A stretch of 64,000 bases of DNA from Colletes latitarsis (taxonomy: Eukaryota; Arthropoda; Insecta; Hymenoptera; Colletidae): NCBI RefSeq assembly GCF_051014445.1, contig NW_027488367.1, positions 23,111,501 through 23,175,500 of the forward strand, in the 5' to 3' direction. Shown one piece after another: positions 26,059 through 38,939 of the stretch. Position numbers and translations under genes: made by a program. The notes beneath the pieces are model-generated. The model was given only the letters and a program-made list of their open reading frames with translations. It was not told the origin of the DNA and searched no databases. Position 1 is the first letter of the stretch. Every line of letters starts with the position of its first letter.

Positions 26059-29000
26059 GGATAACGCAAGTTAGGTCTGGGATAGGTCTGGGATTTGCCC
26101 TCGTCAGGCTCATACTTTCGCGTTTTTCACATACTTGTTGAACGGATCCTGGGTTTTTCCTGGTTTGGGTCACGTAGTAATGTGGTACCACACTGAAACA
26201 TTCAATTAAACCTGGTCTTCATAAATATTTTAGAGGATAACGCATGTCAGGTCGGGGTTACGTCTAGGATTTGCCCTCATCAGGCTCATACTTTCGCATA
26301 TTTCTCATACTTCATGGCTAGATCCTGGGCTGTTTCTGCATTGTATCACGTAGTAATGTGGTACCACGCTGAAACTGTCAATTAAACCTGGTTTCGATCA
26401 ATATTTTAGAGGATAACGCAAGTTAGGTCTGGCATAGGTCTGGGATTCGCCCTCATCAGGCTCATACTTTCGCACACTTCACATACTCGTTGACAAGATC
26501 CTGGGTTTTTTTCTGGCTTGGATCACGTAGTAATGTGGTTCCACACCGAAGCAGTCGATTAAACTTGGCTTCGATCAATATTTTAGAGGATAACGCAAGT
26601 TAGGTCTGGGATAGGTCTGGGATTTGCCCTCATCAGGCTCATACTTTCGCAGTTTTAACATACATGTTGACCTGATCGAGGGTTTTTTCTGCTTTGGATC
26701 ACGTAGTAAAGTGGTACCACACTGAAACAGTCCATTAAACCTGGTTTGGATCAATATTTTAGAGGATAACGCATGTTAGGTCTAGGTTAGGTCTGGGATT
26801 TTCGCTCATGAGACTCATACATTCGCATTCTTCACATACTTGTTGAACGGATCCTGGGTTTTTTCTGGTTTGTTTCATGTAGTAATGTGGTACCACACTG
26901 AAACATTCAATTAAACCTGGTCTTGATAAATATTTTAGAGGATAACGCATGTTAGGTCGGGGTTACGTCTAGGATTTGCCCTCATCAGGCTCATACTTTC
27001 GCATATTTCTCATACTTCATGGCTAGATCCTGGGCTGTTTCTGCATTGTATCACGTAGTAATGTGGTACCACGCTGAAACAGTCAATTAAACCTTGTTTC
27101 GATCAATATTTTAGAGGATAACGCAAGTTAGGTCTGGCATAGGTCTGGGATTCGCCCTCATCAGGCTCATACTTTCGCACACTTCACATACTCGTTGAAC
27201 AGATCCTGCGTTATTTTCTGGTTTGGATCACACAGTAATGTGGTACCACACTGAAACATTCAATTAAACCTGGTCTTCATAAATATTTTAGAGGATAACG
27301 CATGTTAGGTCTGGGTTAGGTCTAGGATTTGCCCTCATCAGGCTCATACTTTCGCATATTTCTCATACTTCATGGCTAGATCCTGGGCTATTTCTGGATT
27401 GGATCACGTAGTAAAGTGGTACCACACTGAAACATTCAATGAAACCTGGTCTGGATAAATATTTTAGAGGACAACGCATCTTAGGTCTGAGTTAGGTCTA
27501 AGATTTGCCCTCATCAGGCTCACAGTTTCGCGTTTTTCACATACTTGTTGAACAGATCCTGGTTTTTTTCTGGTTTGGATCGCGAAGTAGTGTGGTACCA
27601 CACTGAAACAGTCCATTAAACCTGGTTTCGCTCAAATTTTTAGAGGATAACGCATGTTAGGTCTAGATTAGGTCTGGGATTTGCTCTCATCAGGCTCATT
27701 CTTTCGCATATTTCTCATACTTGATGGCTATATCCTGGGCTTTTTCTGGATTGCATCACGTAGTAACGTATTACCACACTGAAACAGTCAATGAAACCTG
27801 GTTTCCATCAATATTTTAGAGGACAACGCAAGTTAGGTCTAGGTAAGGCCTGAGATTTTCACTGATCAGACTCATACTTTCGCCTTCTTCACATACTTGT
27901 TGAACGGATCCTGGGTTTTTTCTGGTTTGGAACACGTAGTAATGTGGTACCACACTGAAACATTCAATTAAACCTGGTCTTGATAAATATTTTAGGGGAT
28001 AACGCATGTTAGGTCTGGGATAGGTCTGGGATTAGCCCTCATCAGACTCATACTTTCGCTTTCTTCATACTTGTTGAACGGATCCTGGGCTTTTTCTGGA
28101 TTGCATCACGTAGTAATGTAGTACCACACTGAAACAGTCAATGAAACCTGGTTTCCATCAATATTTTAGAGGACAACGCAAGTTAGGTCTAGGTAAGGCC
28201 TGAGATTTTCACTGATCAGACTCATACATTCGCATTCTTCACATACTTGTTGAACGGATCCTGGGTTTTTTCTGGTTTGGATCACGTAGTAATGTGGTAC
28301 CACACTGAAACATTCAATTAACCCTGGTCTTGATAAATATTTTAGAGGATAACGCATGTTAGGTCTGGGTTACGTCTAGGATTTGCCCTCATCAGGCTCA
28401 TACTTTCGCATATTTCTCATACTTCATGGCTAGATCCTGGGCTGTTTCTGCATTGTATCACGTAGTAATGTGGTACCACGCTGAAACAGTCAATTAACCT
28501 TGGTTTCGATCAATATTTTAGAGGATAACGCAAGTTAGGTCTGGGATAGGTCTAGGATTTGCCCTCATCAGGCTCTTACTATCGCATATTACTCATACTT
28601 CATGGCTAGATCCTGGGCTATTTCTGGATTGGATCACGTAATAAAGTGGTACCACACTGAAACATTCAATGAAACCTGTTCTGGATAAATATTTTAGAGG
28701 ATAACGCATCTTAGGTCTGGGTTAGGTCTAAGATTTGCCCTCATCAGGCTCACAGTTTCGCGTTTTTCACATACTTGTTAAACAGATCCTGGGTTTTTTT
28801 CTGGTTTGGATCACGTAGTAATGTGGTAGCACACTAATACAGTTAATTAAACCTGGTTTCGATCAATATTTTAGAGGATCACGCAAGCTGGGTCTGGGAT
28901 AGGTCTGGGATTAGCCCTCATCAGACTCATACTTTCGCACACTTCACATACTCGTTGACAAGACCCTGGGTTTTTTTCTGGCTTGGATCACGTAGTAATG

Positions 29001-29943
29001 TGGTTCCACACTGAAACAGTCGATTAAACTTGGCTTCGATCAATATTTTAGAGGATAACGCAAGTTAGGTCTGGGATAGGTCTGGGATTTGCCCTCATCA
29101 GGCTCATACTTTCGCGTTTTTCACATACTTGTTGAACGGATCCTGGGTTTTTTCTGGTTTGGTTCACGTAGTAATGTGGTACCACGCTGAAACAGTCAAT
29201 TAAACCTGGTTTCCATCAATATTTTAGAGGATAACGCATGTTAGGTCTAGGTTAGGCCTGGGATTTTCACTCATCAGACTCATACTTTCGCATTCTTCAC
29301 ATACTTGTCGAACTGATCCTGGGTTTTTTGTGGTTTGGAACACGTAGTAATGTGGTACCACACTGAAACATTCAATTAAACCTGGTCTTGATAAATATTT
29401 TAGAGGATAACGCATGTAAGGTCTAGGTTAGCCGTGGGATTTTCACTCATCAGACACATACTTTCGCATATTTCTCATACTTCATGGCTAGATCCTGGGC
29501 TATTTCTGGATTGGATCACGTAGTAAAGTGGTACCACACTGAAACATTCAATGAAACCTGGTCTGGAAAAAAATTTTAGAGGATAACGCATGTTAGGTCA
29601 AGGTTAGGTCTAAGATTTGCCCTCATCAGGCTCACAGTTTCGCGTTTTTCACATACTTGTTGAACAGATCCTGGGTTTTTTCTGGTTTGTATCACGCAGT
29701 ACTGTGGTACCACACTGAAACAGTCCATTAAACCTGGTTTGGATCAATATTTTAGAGGATAACGCATGTTAGGTCTAGGTTAGGCCTGGGATTTTCACTC
29801 ATCAGACTCATACTTTCGCATTCTTCACATACTTGTCGAACTGATCCTGGGTTTTTTGTGGTTTGGATCACGTAGTAATGTGGTACCACACTGAAACATT
29901 CAATTAAACCTGGTCTTGATAAATATTTTAGAGGATAACGCAT
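26059..29943. repeat. Segment A, copy 2 (two monomers shorter)
   Basis: It is near-identical to 1-4230 apart from the missing two-monomer step. The junction lies in sequence common to both monomers, near 27.95-28.0 kb, so the exact breakpoint cannot be placed. Such in-phase loss of whole monomers is what unequal crossing-over or replication slippage between repeats gives. Confidence 0.85.
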
Positions 29944-30071
29944 GATAGGTCTGGGATAGGTCTGGGATTAGCCCTCATCAGACTCATACTTTCGCACACT
30001 TCACATACTCGTTGACGAGATCCTGGGTTTTTTTCTGGCTTGGATCACGTAGTAATGTGGTTCCACACTGA

Positions 30072-32220
30072 AACAGTCGATTAAACTTGGCTTCGATCAA
30101 TATTTTAGAGGATAACGCATGTTAGGTCAAGGTTAGGTCTAAGATTTGCCCTCATCAGGCTCACAGTTTCGCGTTTTTCACATACTTGTCGAACAGATCC
30201 TGGGTTTTTTCTGGTTTGGATCACGTAGTAATGTGGGTCCACACTGAAACAATCAATTAAACCTGGTCTTGATAAATATTTTAGAGGATAACGCATGTTA
30301 GGTCGGGGATAGGTCTGGGATTTGCCCTCATCAGACTCATACTTTCGCACACTTCACATACTCGTTGAACAGATCCTGCGTTATTTTCTGGTTTGGATCA
30401 CATAGTAATGTGGTACCACACTGAAACATTCAATTAAACCTGGTCTTCATAAATATTTTAGAGGATAACGCATGTTACGTCTGAGTTAGGTCTAGGATTT
30501 GCCCTCATCAGGCTCAAACTTTCGCATATTTCTCATACTTCATGGCTAGATCCTGGGCTATTTCTGGATTGGATCACGTAGTAAAGTGGTACCACACTGA
30601 AACATTCAATGAAACCTGGTCTGGATAAATATTTTAGAGGACAACGCATCTTAGGTCTGGGTTAGGTCTAAGATTTGCCCTCATCAGGCTCACAGTTTCG
30701 CGTTTTTCACATACTTGTTGAACAGATCCTGGTTTTTTTCTGGTTTGGATCACGAAGTAGTGTGGTACCACACTGAAACAGTCCATTAAACCTGGTTTCG
30801 CTCAAATTTTTAGAGGATAACGCAATGTTAGGTCTAGATTAGGTCTGGGATTTGCTCCCATCAGGCTCATTCTTTCGCATATTTCTCATACTTGATGGCT
30901 ATATCCTGGGCTTTTTCTGGATTGCATCACGTAGTAACGTAGTACCACACTGAAACAGTCAATGAAACCTGGTTTCCATCAATATTTTAGAGGACAACGC
31001 AAGTTAGGTCTAGGTAAGGCCTGAGATTTTCACTGATCAGACTCATACATTCGCATTCTTCACATACTTGTAGAACGGATCCTGGGTTTTTTCTGGTTTG
31101 GATCACGTAGTAATGTGGTACCACACTGAAACATTCAATTAAACCTGGTCTTGATAAATATTTTAGAGGATAACGCATGTTAGGTCTGGGTTGCGTCTAG
31201 GATTTGCCCTCATCAGGCTCATACTTTCGCATATTTCTCATACTTCATGGCTAGATCCTGGGCTGTTTCTGCATTGTTTCACGTAGTAATGTGGTACCAC
31301 GCTGAAACAGTCAATTAAACCTGGTTTCGATCAATATTTTAGAGGATAACGCAAGTTAGGTCTGGGATAGGTCTAGGATTTGCCCTCATCAGGCTCTTAC
31401 TATCGCATATTACTCATACTTCATGGCTAGATCCTGGGCTATTTCTGGATTGGATCACGTAGTAGAGTGGTACCACACTGAAACATTCAATGAAACCTGT
31501 TCTGGATAAATATTTTAGAGGATAACGCATCTTAGGTCTGGGTTAGGTCTAAGATTTGCCCTCATCAGGCTCACAGTTTCGCGTTTTTCACATACTTGTT
31601 AAACAGATCCTGGGTTTTTTCTGGTTTGGATCACGTAGTAATGTGGTAGCACACTAAAACAGTCAATTAAACCTGGTTTCGATCAATATTTTAGAGGATC
31701 ACGCAAGCTGGGTCTGGGATAGGTCTGGGATTAGCCCTCATCAGACTCATACTTTCGCACACTTCACATACTCGTTGACAAGACCCTGGGTTTTTTTCTG
31801 GCTTGGATCACGTAGTAATGTGGTTCCACACTGAAACAGTCGATTAAACTTGGCTTCGATCAATATTTTAGAGGATAACGCAAGTTAGGTCTGGGTTAGG
31901 CCTGGGATTTGCCCTCATCAGACTCATACTTTCGCATTCTTCACATACTTGTTGAACGGATCCTGGGTTTTTTCTGGTTTGGATCACGCAGTAATGTGGT
32001 ACCACACTGAAACAGTCGGTTAAACCTGGTTTCGATCAATATTTTAGTGGATAACGCAAGTTAGGTCTGGGGTAGGTCTGGGATTTGCCCTCATCAGACT
32101 CATACCTACGCACACTTCACATACTCGTTGAACAGATCCTGGGTTATTTTCTGGTTTGGATCACATAGTAATGTGGTACCAAACTGAAACAGTCGATTAA
32201 ACCAGGTTTCGATCAATATT
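30072..32220. repeat. Segment C, copy 2
   Basis: This is the counterpart of 15460-17600. At about 32220 the match jumps to 18668, so six monomers (about 1056 bp, 17.61-18.67 kb) present in the first unit are missing here. Confidence 0.82.
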
Positions 32221-32225
32221 TTTGA

Positions 32226-35200
32226 GGATAATTCATGTTATGTCTAGGTTAGGTCTGGGATTTGCTCTCATCAGGCTCATTCTTTCGCGTATTTCTCATA
32301 CATGATGGCTAGATCCGGGGCTTTTTCTGGATTGCATCACGTAGTAATGAAGTACAACACTGAAACAGTCAATTAAACCTGGTCTTGATAAATATTTTAG
32401 AGGATAACGCATGTTAGGTTTGGGTTAGGTCTAGGATTTGCCCTCATCAGGCTCATACTTTCGCATATTTCTCATACTTCATGGCTAGATCCTGGGCTGT
32501 TTCTGGATTGTATCACGTAGTAATGGTGGTACCACGCTGAAACAGTCAATTAAAACTGGTTCCGATCAATATTTTAGAGGATAACGCAAGTTAGGTCTGG
32601 GATAGGTCTGGGATTCGCCCTCATCAGGCTCATACTTTCGCGTTTTTCACATACTTGTTGAACAGATCCTGGGTTTTTTCTGGTTTGGATCACGTAGTAA
32701 TGTGGGACCACACTGAAACAGTCCATTAAACCTGGTTTGGATCAATATTTTAGAGGATAACGCAAGTTTGGTCTAGGTTAGGTCTGGGATTTTCACTCAT
32801 AAGACACATACTTTCGCATTCTTCACATACTTGTTGAACACATCCTGGGTTTTTTATGGTTTGGTTCACGTAGTAATGTGGTACCACACTGAAACATTCA
32901 ATTAAACCTAGTCTTGATAAATATTTTGGAGGATAACGCATGTTAGGTCTGGGTTAGGACTAGGATTTGCCCCCATCAGGCTCATACTTTCGCATATTCC
33001 TCATACTTCATGGCTGGATCCTGGGCTATTTCTGGTTTGGATCACGTAGTAATGTGGTACCACACTGAAACAGTCAATTAAACCTGGTTTTGATCAATAT
33101 TTTAGAGAATAATTCATGTCAGGTCTACGTTAGGTCTGGGATTTGCTCTCATCAGGCTCATTCTTTCGCATATTTCTCACACTTGATGGCTAGATCCTGG
33201 GCTTTTTCCGGTTTGCATCACGTACTAATGTGGTACCACGCTGAAACAGTCAATTAAGCCTGATTTCGATGAATATTTTAGAGGATAACGCAAGTTAGGT
33301 CTGGGGTAGGTCTGGGATTCGCCCTCATCAGGCTCATACCTTCGCATATTTCTCATACTCGATGGCTAGATCCTGGGCTTTTTCTGGATTGCATCACGTA
33401 GTAATGAAGTACAACACTGAAGCAGTCAATTAAACCTGGTTTCCATCAATATCTTAGAGGACAACGCAAGTTAGGTCTGGGATAAGTCTGGGATCTGCCC
33501 TCATCAGGCTCATACTTTCGCGTTTTTCACATACTTGTTGAACAGATCCTGTTTTTTTTCTGGTTTGGATCACGTAGTAGTGTGGTACCACACTGAAACA
33601 GTCCATTAAACCTTGTTTGGATCAATATTTTAGAGGATAACGAATGTTAGGTCTGGGATAGGTCTGGGATTTGCCCTCATCAGACTCATACTTTCGCACA
33701 CTTCACATACTCGTTGAACAGATCCTGGGTTATTTTCTGGTTTGGATCACATAGTAATGTGGTACCACACTGAAACAGTCGGTTAAACCTGGTTTCGATC
33801 AATATTTTAGTGGATAACGCAAGTTAGGTCTGGGGTAGGTCTGGGATTTGCCCTCATCAGACTCATACCTACGCACACTTCACATACTCATTGAACAGAT
33901 CCTGGGTTATTTTCTGGTTTGGATCACATAGTAATGTGGTACCAAACTGAAGCAGTCAATTAAACCTGGTTTCCATCAATATCTTAGAGGACAACGCAAG
34001 TTAGGTCTGGGATAAGTCTGGGATCTGCCCTCATCAGGCTCATACTTTCGCGTTTTTCACATACTTGTTGAACAGATCCTGTTTTTTTTCTGGTTTGGAT
34101 CACGTAGTAGTGTGGTACCACACTGAAACAGTCCATCAAACCTTGTTTGGATCAATATTTTAGAGGATAACGAATGTTAGGTCTGGGATAGGTCTGGGAT
34201 TTGCCCTCATCAGACTCATACTTTCGCACACTTCACATACTTGTTGAACGGATCCTGGGTTTTTACTGGTTTGGATCACGTAGTAATGTGGTACCACACT
34301 GAAACAGTCAATTACACCTGGTTTGGATCAATATTTTAGAGAATAACGCATGTTAGGTCTAGGTTAGGTCTGGGATTTTCACTCATCAGACTCATACTTT
34401 CGCATATTTCTCATACTTCATGGCTAGATCCTGGGCTTTTTCTGGATTGTTTCACGTAGTAATGTGGTACCACACTGAAACATTCAATTAAACCTGGTCT
34501 AGATAAATATTTTAGAGGATAACGCAAGTTAGGTCTAGGTTAGGCCTGGGATTTGCCCTCATCAGGGTCATACTTTCGCAGTTTTAACATACATGTTGAC
34601 CTGATCGAGGGTTTTTTCCGCTTTGGATCACGTAGTAAAGTGGTACCACACTGAAGCAGTCCATTAAACCCGGTTTGGATCAATATTTTAGAGGATAACG
34701 TATGTTAGGTTTGGGTTAGGTCTAGGATTTCCCCTCATCAGGCTCATACTTTCGCATATTTCTCATACTTCATGGCTAGATCCTGGGCTTTTTTTGGATT
34801 GCATCACGTAGTAATGAAGTACAACACTGAAACAGTCAATTAAACCTGGTTTCCATCAATATTTTAGAGGACAACGCTTGTTAGGTCTAGGTTAGGCCTG
34901 GGATTTGCCCTCATCAGGGTCATACTTTCGCAGTTTTAACATACACGTTGACCTGATCGAGGGTTTTTTCCGCTTTGGATCACGTAGAAAAGTGGTACCA
35001 CACTGAAGCAATCCATTAAACCCGGTTTGGATCAATATTTTAGAGGATAACGCATGTTAGGTTTGGGTTAGGTCTAGGATTTGCCCTCATCAGGCTCATA
35101 CTTTCGCATATTTCTCATACTTCATGGCTAGATCCTGGGCTTTTTCTGGATTGTTTCACGTAGTAATGTGGTACCACGCTGAAACAGTCAATTAAACCTG

Positions 35201-36930
35201 GTTTCGATCAATATTTTAGAGGATAACGCAAGTTAGGTCTGGGATAGGTCTGGGATTCGCCCTCATCAGGCTCATACTTTCGCGTTTTTCACATACTTGT
35301 TGAACAGATCCTGGGTTTTTTCTGGTTTGAGTCACGTAGTAATGTGGTACCACACTGAAACAGTCGATTAAACCAGGTTTCGATCAATATTTTTGAGGAT
35401 AACGCATGTTAGGTCCAGGTTAGGCCTGGGATTTTCACTCATCAGACTCATACTTTCGCATTCTTCACATACTTGTTGAACGGATCCTGGGCTTTTTCTG
35501 GATTGCATCACATAGTAATGAAGTACAACACAGAAACAGACAATTAAAACTGGTTTCCATCAATATCTTAGAGGACAACGCAAGTTAGGTCTGGGATAGG
35601 TCTGGGATTTGCCCTCATCAGACTCATACTTTCGCATTCTTCACATACTTGTTGAACGGATCCTGGGTTTTTTCTGGTTTGGATCACGTAGTAATGTGGT
35701 ACCACACTGAAACATTCAAATAAACCAGGTCATGACAAATATTTTAGATGATAACGCATGTTAGGTCTGGGTTAGGTCTAGGATTTGCCCCCATCAGGCT
35801 CATACTTTCGCATATTTCTCATACTTCATGGCTAGATCCTGGGCTATTTCTGGATTGGATCACGTAGTAATGTGGTACCACACTGAAACAGTCAATTAAA
35901 CCTGGTTTCGATCAATATTTTAGAGGACAATGCAAGTTAGGTCTGGCATAGGTCTGGGATTCGCCCTCATCAGACTCATACTTTCGCGTTTTTCACATAC
36001 TTGTTGAACTGATCGAGGGTTTTTTCTGCTTTGGATCACGTAGTAAAGTGGTACCACACTGAAACAGTCCATTAAACCTGGTTTGGATCAATATTTTTGA
36101 GGATAACGAATGTTAGGTCTAGGTTAGGCCGGGGAATTTCACTCATCAGGCTCATACTTTCGCATATTTCTCATACTTCATGGCTAGATCCTGGGCTGTT
36201 TCTGGATTGTATCACATAGTAATGTGGTACCACGCTGAAACAGTCGATTAAACCTGGATTCGATCAATATTTTAGAGGATAACGCATGTTAGGTCTAGGT
36301 TAGGCCTGGGATTTGCCCTCATCAGGGTCATACTTTCGCGTTTTTCACATACTTGTTGAACTGGTCCTCGGTTTTTTCTGGTTTGGATCACGTAGCAATG
36401 TGGTACCACACTGAAACGGTCCATTTAACCTGGTTTGGATCAATATTTTAGAGGATAACGCATGTTAGGTCTAGGTTAGCCCTGGGATTTTCACTCATCA
36501 GACTCATACTTTCGCATTCTTCACATACTTGTTGAACGGATCCTGGGTTTTTTCTGGTTTCGTTAACGTAGTAATGTGGTACCACACTGAAACATTCAAT
36601 TAAACCTGATCTTGATAAATATTTGAGAGGATAACGCATGTTAGGTTTGGGTTAAGTCCTGGATTTGCCCTCATCAGTCTCATACTTTCGCATATTTCTC
36701 ATACTTCATGGCTAGATCCTGGGCTGTTTCTGGATTGTATCACGTAGTAATTTGGTACCACGCTGAAACAGTCAATTAAACCTGGTTTCGATCAATATTT
36801 TGCAGGATAACGCAAGTTAGGTCTGGCATAGGTCTGGGATTCGCCCTCATCAGACTCATACTTTCGCGTTTTTCACATACTTGTTGAACTGATCCTGGGC
36901 TTTTTCTGGTTTGGATCACGTAGTAATGTG
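32226..36930. repeat. Segment D, copy 2, with an internal three-monomer duplication
   Basis: This is the counterpart of 18670-23020. Between 33.42 and 34.24 kb it carries extra monomers. The block starting GAAGCAGTCAATTAAACC at 33419 is repeated at 33949, a 530-bp tandem duplication that includes a monomer of the GGATAACGC/CCTACGCACAC type also seen at 32.05 kb. Confidence 0.8.
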
Positions 36931-38163
36931 GTACCACACTGAAACAGTCAATTAAGCCTGGTTTCGATCAATATTTTAGAGAATAATTCATGTTAGGTTT
37001 AGGTTAGGTCTGGGATTTGCTCTCATCAGGCTCATACTTTCGCACACTTCACATACTCGTTTGACAGATCCTGGGTTATTTTCTGGTTTGGATCACGTAG
37101 TAATGTGGGACCACATTGAAACAGTCAATTAAACCTGGTTTCGATCAATATTTTAGAGAATAATTCATGTTAGGTCTAGGTTAGGCCTGGGATTTGCTCT
37201 CATCAGGGTCATACTTTCGCAGTTTTAACATACATGTTGACCTGATCGAGAGTTTTTTCTGCTTTGGATCACGAAGTAAAGTGGTACCACACTGAAACAG
37301 TCCATTAAACCTGGTTTGGATCAATATTTTTGAGGATAACGCATGTTAGGTCTAGGTTAGGCCGGGGAATTTCACTCATCAGACTCATACTTTCGCATAT
37401 TTCTCATACTTCATGGCTAGATCCTGGGCTGTTTCTGGATTGTATCACATAGTAATGTGGTACCACGCTGAAACAGTCGATTAAACCTGGTTTCGATCAA
37501 TATTTTAGAGGATAACGCATGTTAGGTCTAGGTTAGGCGTGGGATTTGCCCTCATCAGGGTCATACTTTCGCAGTTTTAAAATACATGTTGACCTGATCG
37601 AGGGTTTTTTCTGCTTTGGATCACGTAGTAAAGTGGTACCACACTGAAACAGTCCATTTAACCTGGTTTGGATCAATATTTTAGAGGATAACGCATGTTA
37701 GGTCTAGGTTAGCCCTGGGATTTTCACTCATCAGACTCATACTTTCGCATTCTTCACATACTTGTTGAACGGATCCTGGGTTTTTTCTGGTTTCGTTAAC
37801 GTAGTAATGTGGTACCACACTGAAACATTCAATTAAACCTGATCTTGATAAATATTTGAGAGGATAACGCATGTTAGGTTTGGGTTAAGTCCTGGATTTG
37901 CCCTCATCAGTCTCATACTTTCGCATATTTCTCATACTTCATGGCTAGACCCTGGGCTGTTTCTGGATTGTATCACGTAGTAAAGTGGTACCACGCTGAA
38001 ACAGTCAATTAAACCTGGTTTCGATCAATATTTTGCAGGATAACGCAAGTTAGGTCTGGCATAGGTCTGGGATTCGCCCTCATCAGACTCATACTTTCGC
38101 GTTTTTCACATACTTGTTGAACTGATCCTGGGCTTTTTCTGGTTTGGATCACGTAGTAATGTG
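36064..38163. repeat. Seven-monomer tandem duplication (1233 bp offset)
   Basis: About 36064-36930 is repeated at about 37297-38163. Both copies carry GGCCGGGGAATTTC, the GTTTCGTTAACGTAG variant, AATATTTGAGAGG and ATATTTTGCAGGATAACG. The stretch 36930-37297 between them holds two monomers of a different kind. Confidence 0.82.
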
Positions 38164-38199
38164 GGACCACACTGAAACAATCAATTAAACCTGGTCTTG

Positions 38200-38905
38200 A
38201 TAAATATTTTAGAGAATAATACATGTTAGGTCTAGGTTCGGTCTGGGATTTGCTCTCATCAGGCTCATTCTTTCGCATATTTCTCATACTTGATGGCTAG
38301 ATGCTGGGCTTTTTCTGGATTGCATCACGTAGTAATGAAGTACAACACTGAAACAGTCAATTAAACCTGGTTTCCATCAATATTTTAGAGGATAACGCAT
38401 GTTAGGTCTGGGATAGGTCTGGGATTTGCCCTCATCAGACTCATACTTTCGCACACTTCACATACTCGTTGAACAGATCCTGGGTTATTTTCTGGTTTGG
38501 ATCACGTAGTAGTGTGGTACCACACTGAAACAGTCCATTGAACCTGGTCTGGATCAATATTTTAGAGAATAATACATGTTAGGTCTAGGTTCGGTCTGGG
38601 ATTTGCTCTCATCAGGCTCATTCTTTCGCATATTTCTCATACTTGATGGCTAGATGCTGGGCTTTTTCTGGATTGCATCACGTAGTAATGAAGTACAACA
38701 CTGAAACAGTCAATTAAACCTGGTTTCCATCAATATTTTAGAGGATAACGCATGTTAGGTCTGGGATAGGTCTGGGATTTGCCCTCATCAGACTCATACT
38801 TTCGCACACTTCACATACTCGTTGAACAGATCCTGGGTTATTTTCTGGTTTGGATCACGTAGTAGTGTGGTACCACACTGAAACAGTCCATTAAACCTGG
38901 TTTGG
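38200..38905. repeat. Two-monomer tandem duplication (352 bp x 2)
   Basis: The dimer beginning TTTAGAGAATAATACATG at 38207 is repeated at 38559. Both copies share GGTTCGGTCTGGG and GCTAGATGCTGGG. The same dimer type also occurs near 23232, 39971, 47882 and 51582. Confidence 0.82.
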
Positions 38906-38939
38906 ATCAATATTTTAGAGCATAACGCATGTTAGGTCT

